From contig JAFWKQ010000035.1 in assembly GCA_017545665.1 (NCBI GenBank), positions 1-33,535 on the forward strand: a DNA stretch of 33,535 bases. Reading direction: 5' to 3'. The notes beneath the pieces are model-generated. The model searched no databases. It was not told where the DNA came from and worked only from the letters and a program-made list of their open reading frames with translations. Positions 32,953 through 33,535 of this stretch are shown in pieces; positions within the stretch are counted from its first letter, which is position 1, and the number at the start of each line of letters is the position of its first letter. The position numbers and the translations under genes are program-made. The stretch is from Atopobiaceae bacterium. Its GTDB lineage: Bacteria > Actinomycetota > Coriobacteriia > Coriobacteriales > Atopobiaceae.

Positions 32953-33289
32953 GATGGGAGGCTTGCCCGAAACCCTTCAACTGAATTTTGGCTGTTGGAT
33001 ACACGACAACCTTCACATATACTGCCCCGCATGTGGTGGGACGCGTGCGCTCATTGCATTGTCCGAGTGCAACATCCTAGAGTCGTTGCGTTATAACCCT
33101 ATGGTCCTTCTATTCATCTGTATTACAGCGTTGGATGTATTGACTTACGGAAAACTGGGAGGCAGCTATACTTTTCTGTGCTTTCGAAAGTACGCTGTTC
33201 GAGCTGGTCTTCTTATCTGGGCGGTCTATTGTGTTGTTAGGGATGTATTGTTACTCCGAGGCATAGATATCATCGGAGATTTCAGTTAA
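32933..33289 (+). CDS. DUF2752-family small membrane protein
   Basis: 118 residues. The motif CPACGGTRALIAL near residue 31 is the signature of DUF2752, followed by a YNP motif and three hydrophobic segments (MVLLFICITALDVL, and two later helices). Function of the family is not established. A GTG start at 32933 overlaps the previous gene by 20 bases; the ATG at 32954 is an alternative. The overlap suggests it belongs to the HerA-like operon. Confidence 0.75.
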   Translation: MKRLFSKMGGLPETLQLNFGCWIHDNLHIYCPACGGTRALIALSECNILESLRYNPMVLLFICITALDVLTYGKLGGSYTFLCFRKYAVRAGLLIWAVYCVVRDVLLLRGIDIIGDFS

Positions 33290-33380
33290 ATCGTAAGCGC
33301 AAAAAGTAGCGCGTCTACAACTCGCGGGCACCCTTTGCCACAATTGTCCTCGACAGGATCGAAGGCGATCGTGGGAGGAG

Positions 33381-33535
33381 ATGGTGCCCCTGGTCAACAG
33401 GCGACAACCGAATATCGTTGGGCCGACCATATGGAAGATGGCCCAATCCGAGGCGTGGGAAACCGATCGGAGCTTTCCCAGCCGATCCCGGGAGACCGCT
33501 CGGAGGTTTCCCAGCGTCCCGCGGGACAGCTGCCG
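33381..33535 (+). CDS. Partial open frame at the right edge
   Basis: An ATG after a strong GGGAGGAG site opens a frame that runs off the window without a stop. The first 51 residues are basic and end in two 11-residue repeats of the form ETxRxFPSxxR. No family is recognised. It could be the start of a gene or a chance frame across repeated DNA. Confidence 0.35.
   Translation, partial: MVPLVNRRQPNIVGPTIWKMAQSEAWETDRSFPSRSRETARRFPSVPRDSC
33455..33520 (+). repeat. Two 33-bp direct repeats at the window edge
   Basis: ACCGATCGGAGCTTTCCCAG and ACCGCTCGGAGGTTTCCCAG (two differences in 20) lie 33 bases apart. More copies may lie beyond the window. Confidence 0.5.

Overview
The window looks like a chromosome segment of a high-GC Gram-positive bacterium, most likely a Coriobacteriia-type actinobacterium (Olsenella/Atopobium/Collinsella-like). 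This is an inference from the GC-rich coding style, strong AGGAGG-type ribosome sites, and an FhaA-like/FHA/PP2C/eukaryotic-type kinase gene set. It is an accessory region, rich in signalling genes, decayed genes and insertion sequences. No rRNA, tRNA or CRISPR was seen.

Layout. (a) 1-4.2 kb: tail of a membrane acyltransferase; an IS1182-type remnant fused to a beheaded HAD phosphatase; a large secreted-looking protein with a Nif11-type double-glycine leader; and a upp gene broken by one extra base. (b) 4.4-9.5 kb: a run of small accessory enzymes (SpoT-like HD protein, esterase, HAD of the RNA-repair type, acylphosphatase, metallophosphoesterase) and a divergent FtsW/RodA-like membrane protein. 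(c) 9.5-12.5 kb, minus strand: a RecA/DnaB-like ATPase with two apparent frameshifts, an unknown protein, a decayed TatD nuclease and a 69-residue protein made of 16-residue repeats. (d) 12.66-22.12 kb: seven co-directional signalling genes, namely a zinc-ribbon membrane protein, a Ser/Thr kinase with Sel1-like repeats, an FhaA-like protein, a degenerate PP2C, a second FHA protein, a membrane kinase with an extracellular domain, and a third kinase. (e) 22.2-27.8 kb: two near-identical 57-residue Cys-rich proteins with matching leaders, separated and followed by IS debris (IS1182, IS1634, IS21, IS3/IS150, IS3, IS30). (f) 28.0-33.3 kb: a visibly lower-GC operon of a coiled-coil protein, a HerA/DUF87-like ATPase, a membrane-anchored coiled-coil protein and a DUF2752 protein, which resembles a transferred defence or stress cassette.

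The most notable signal is a perfect palindrome, TTGCGCAA, found nine times by eye. All nine copies are non-coding. Most lie 71-90 bp before start codons of genes in blocks b, d and e, and several are followed at a fixed spacing by a -10-like hexamer and then an inverted repeat. This would tie the HD protein and esterase, HAD protein, FtsW-like protein, kinase/FHA operon and Cys-rich proteins into one regulon. By contrast the leader-peptide gene, the minus-strand block and the HerA operon lack the motif.

Several genes (upp, the ATPase, the IS1634 transposase) are broken by single-base changes, some in homopolymers, so sequencing error must be kept in mind. The TatD and HAD remnants cannot be explained that way.
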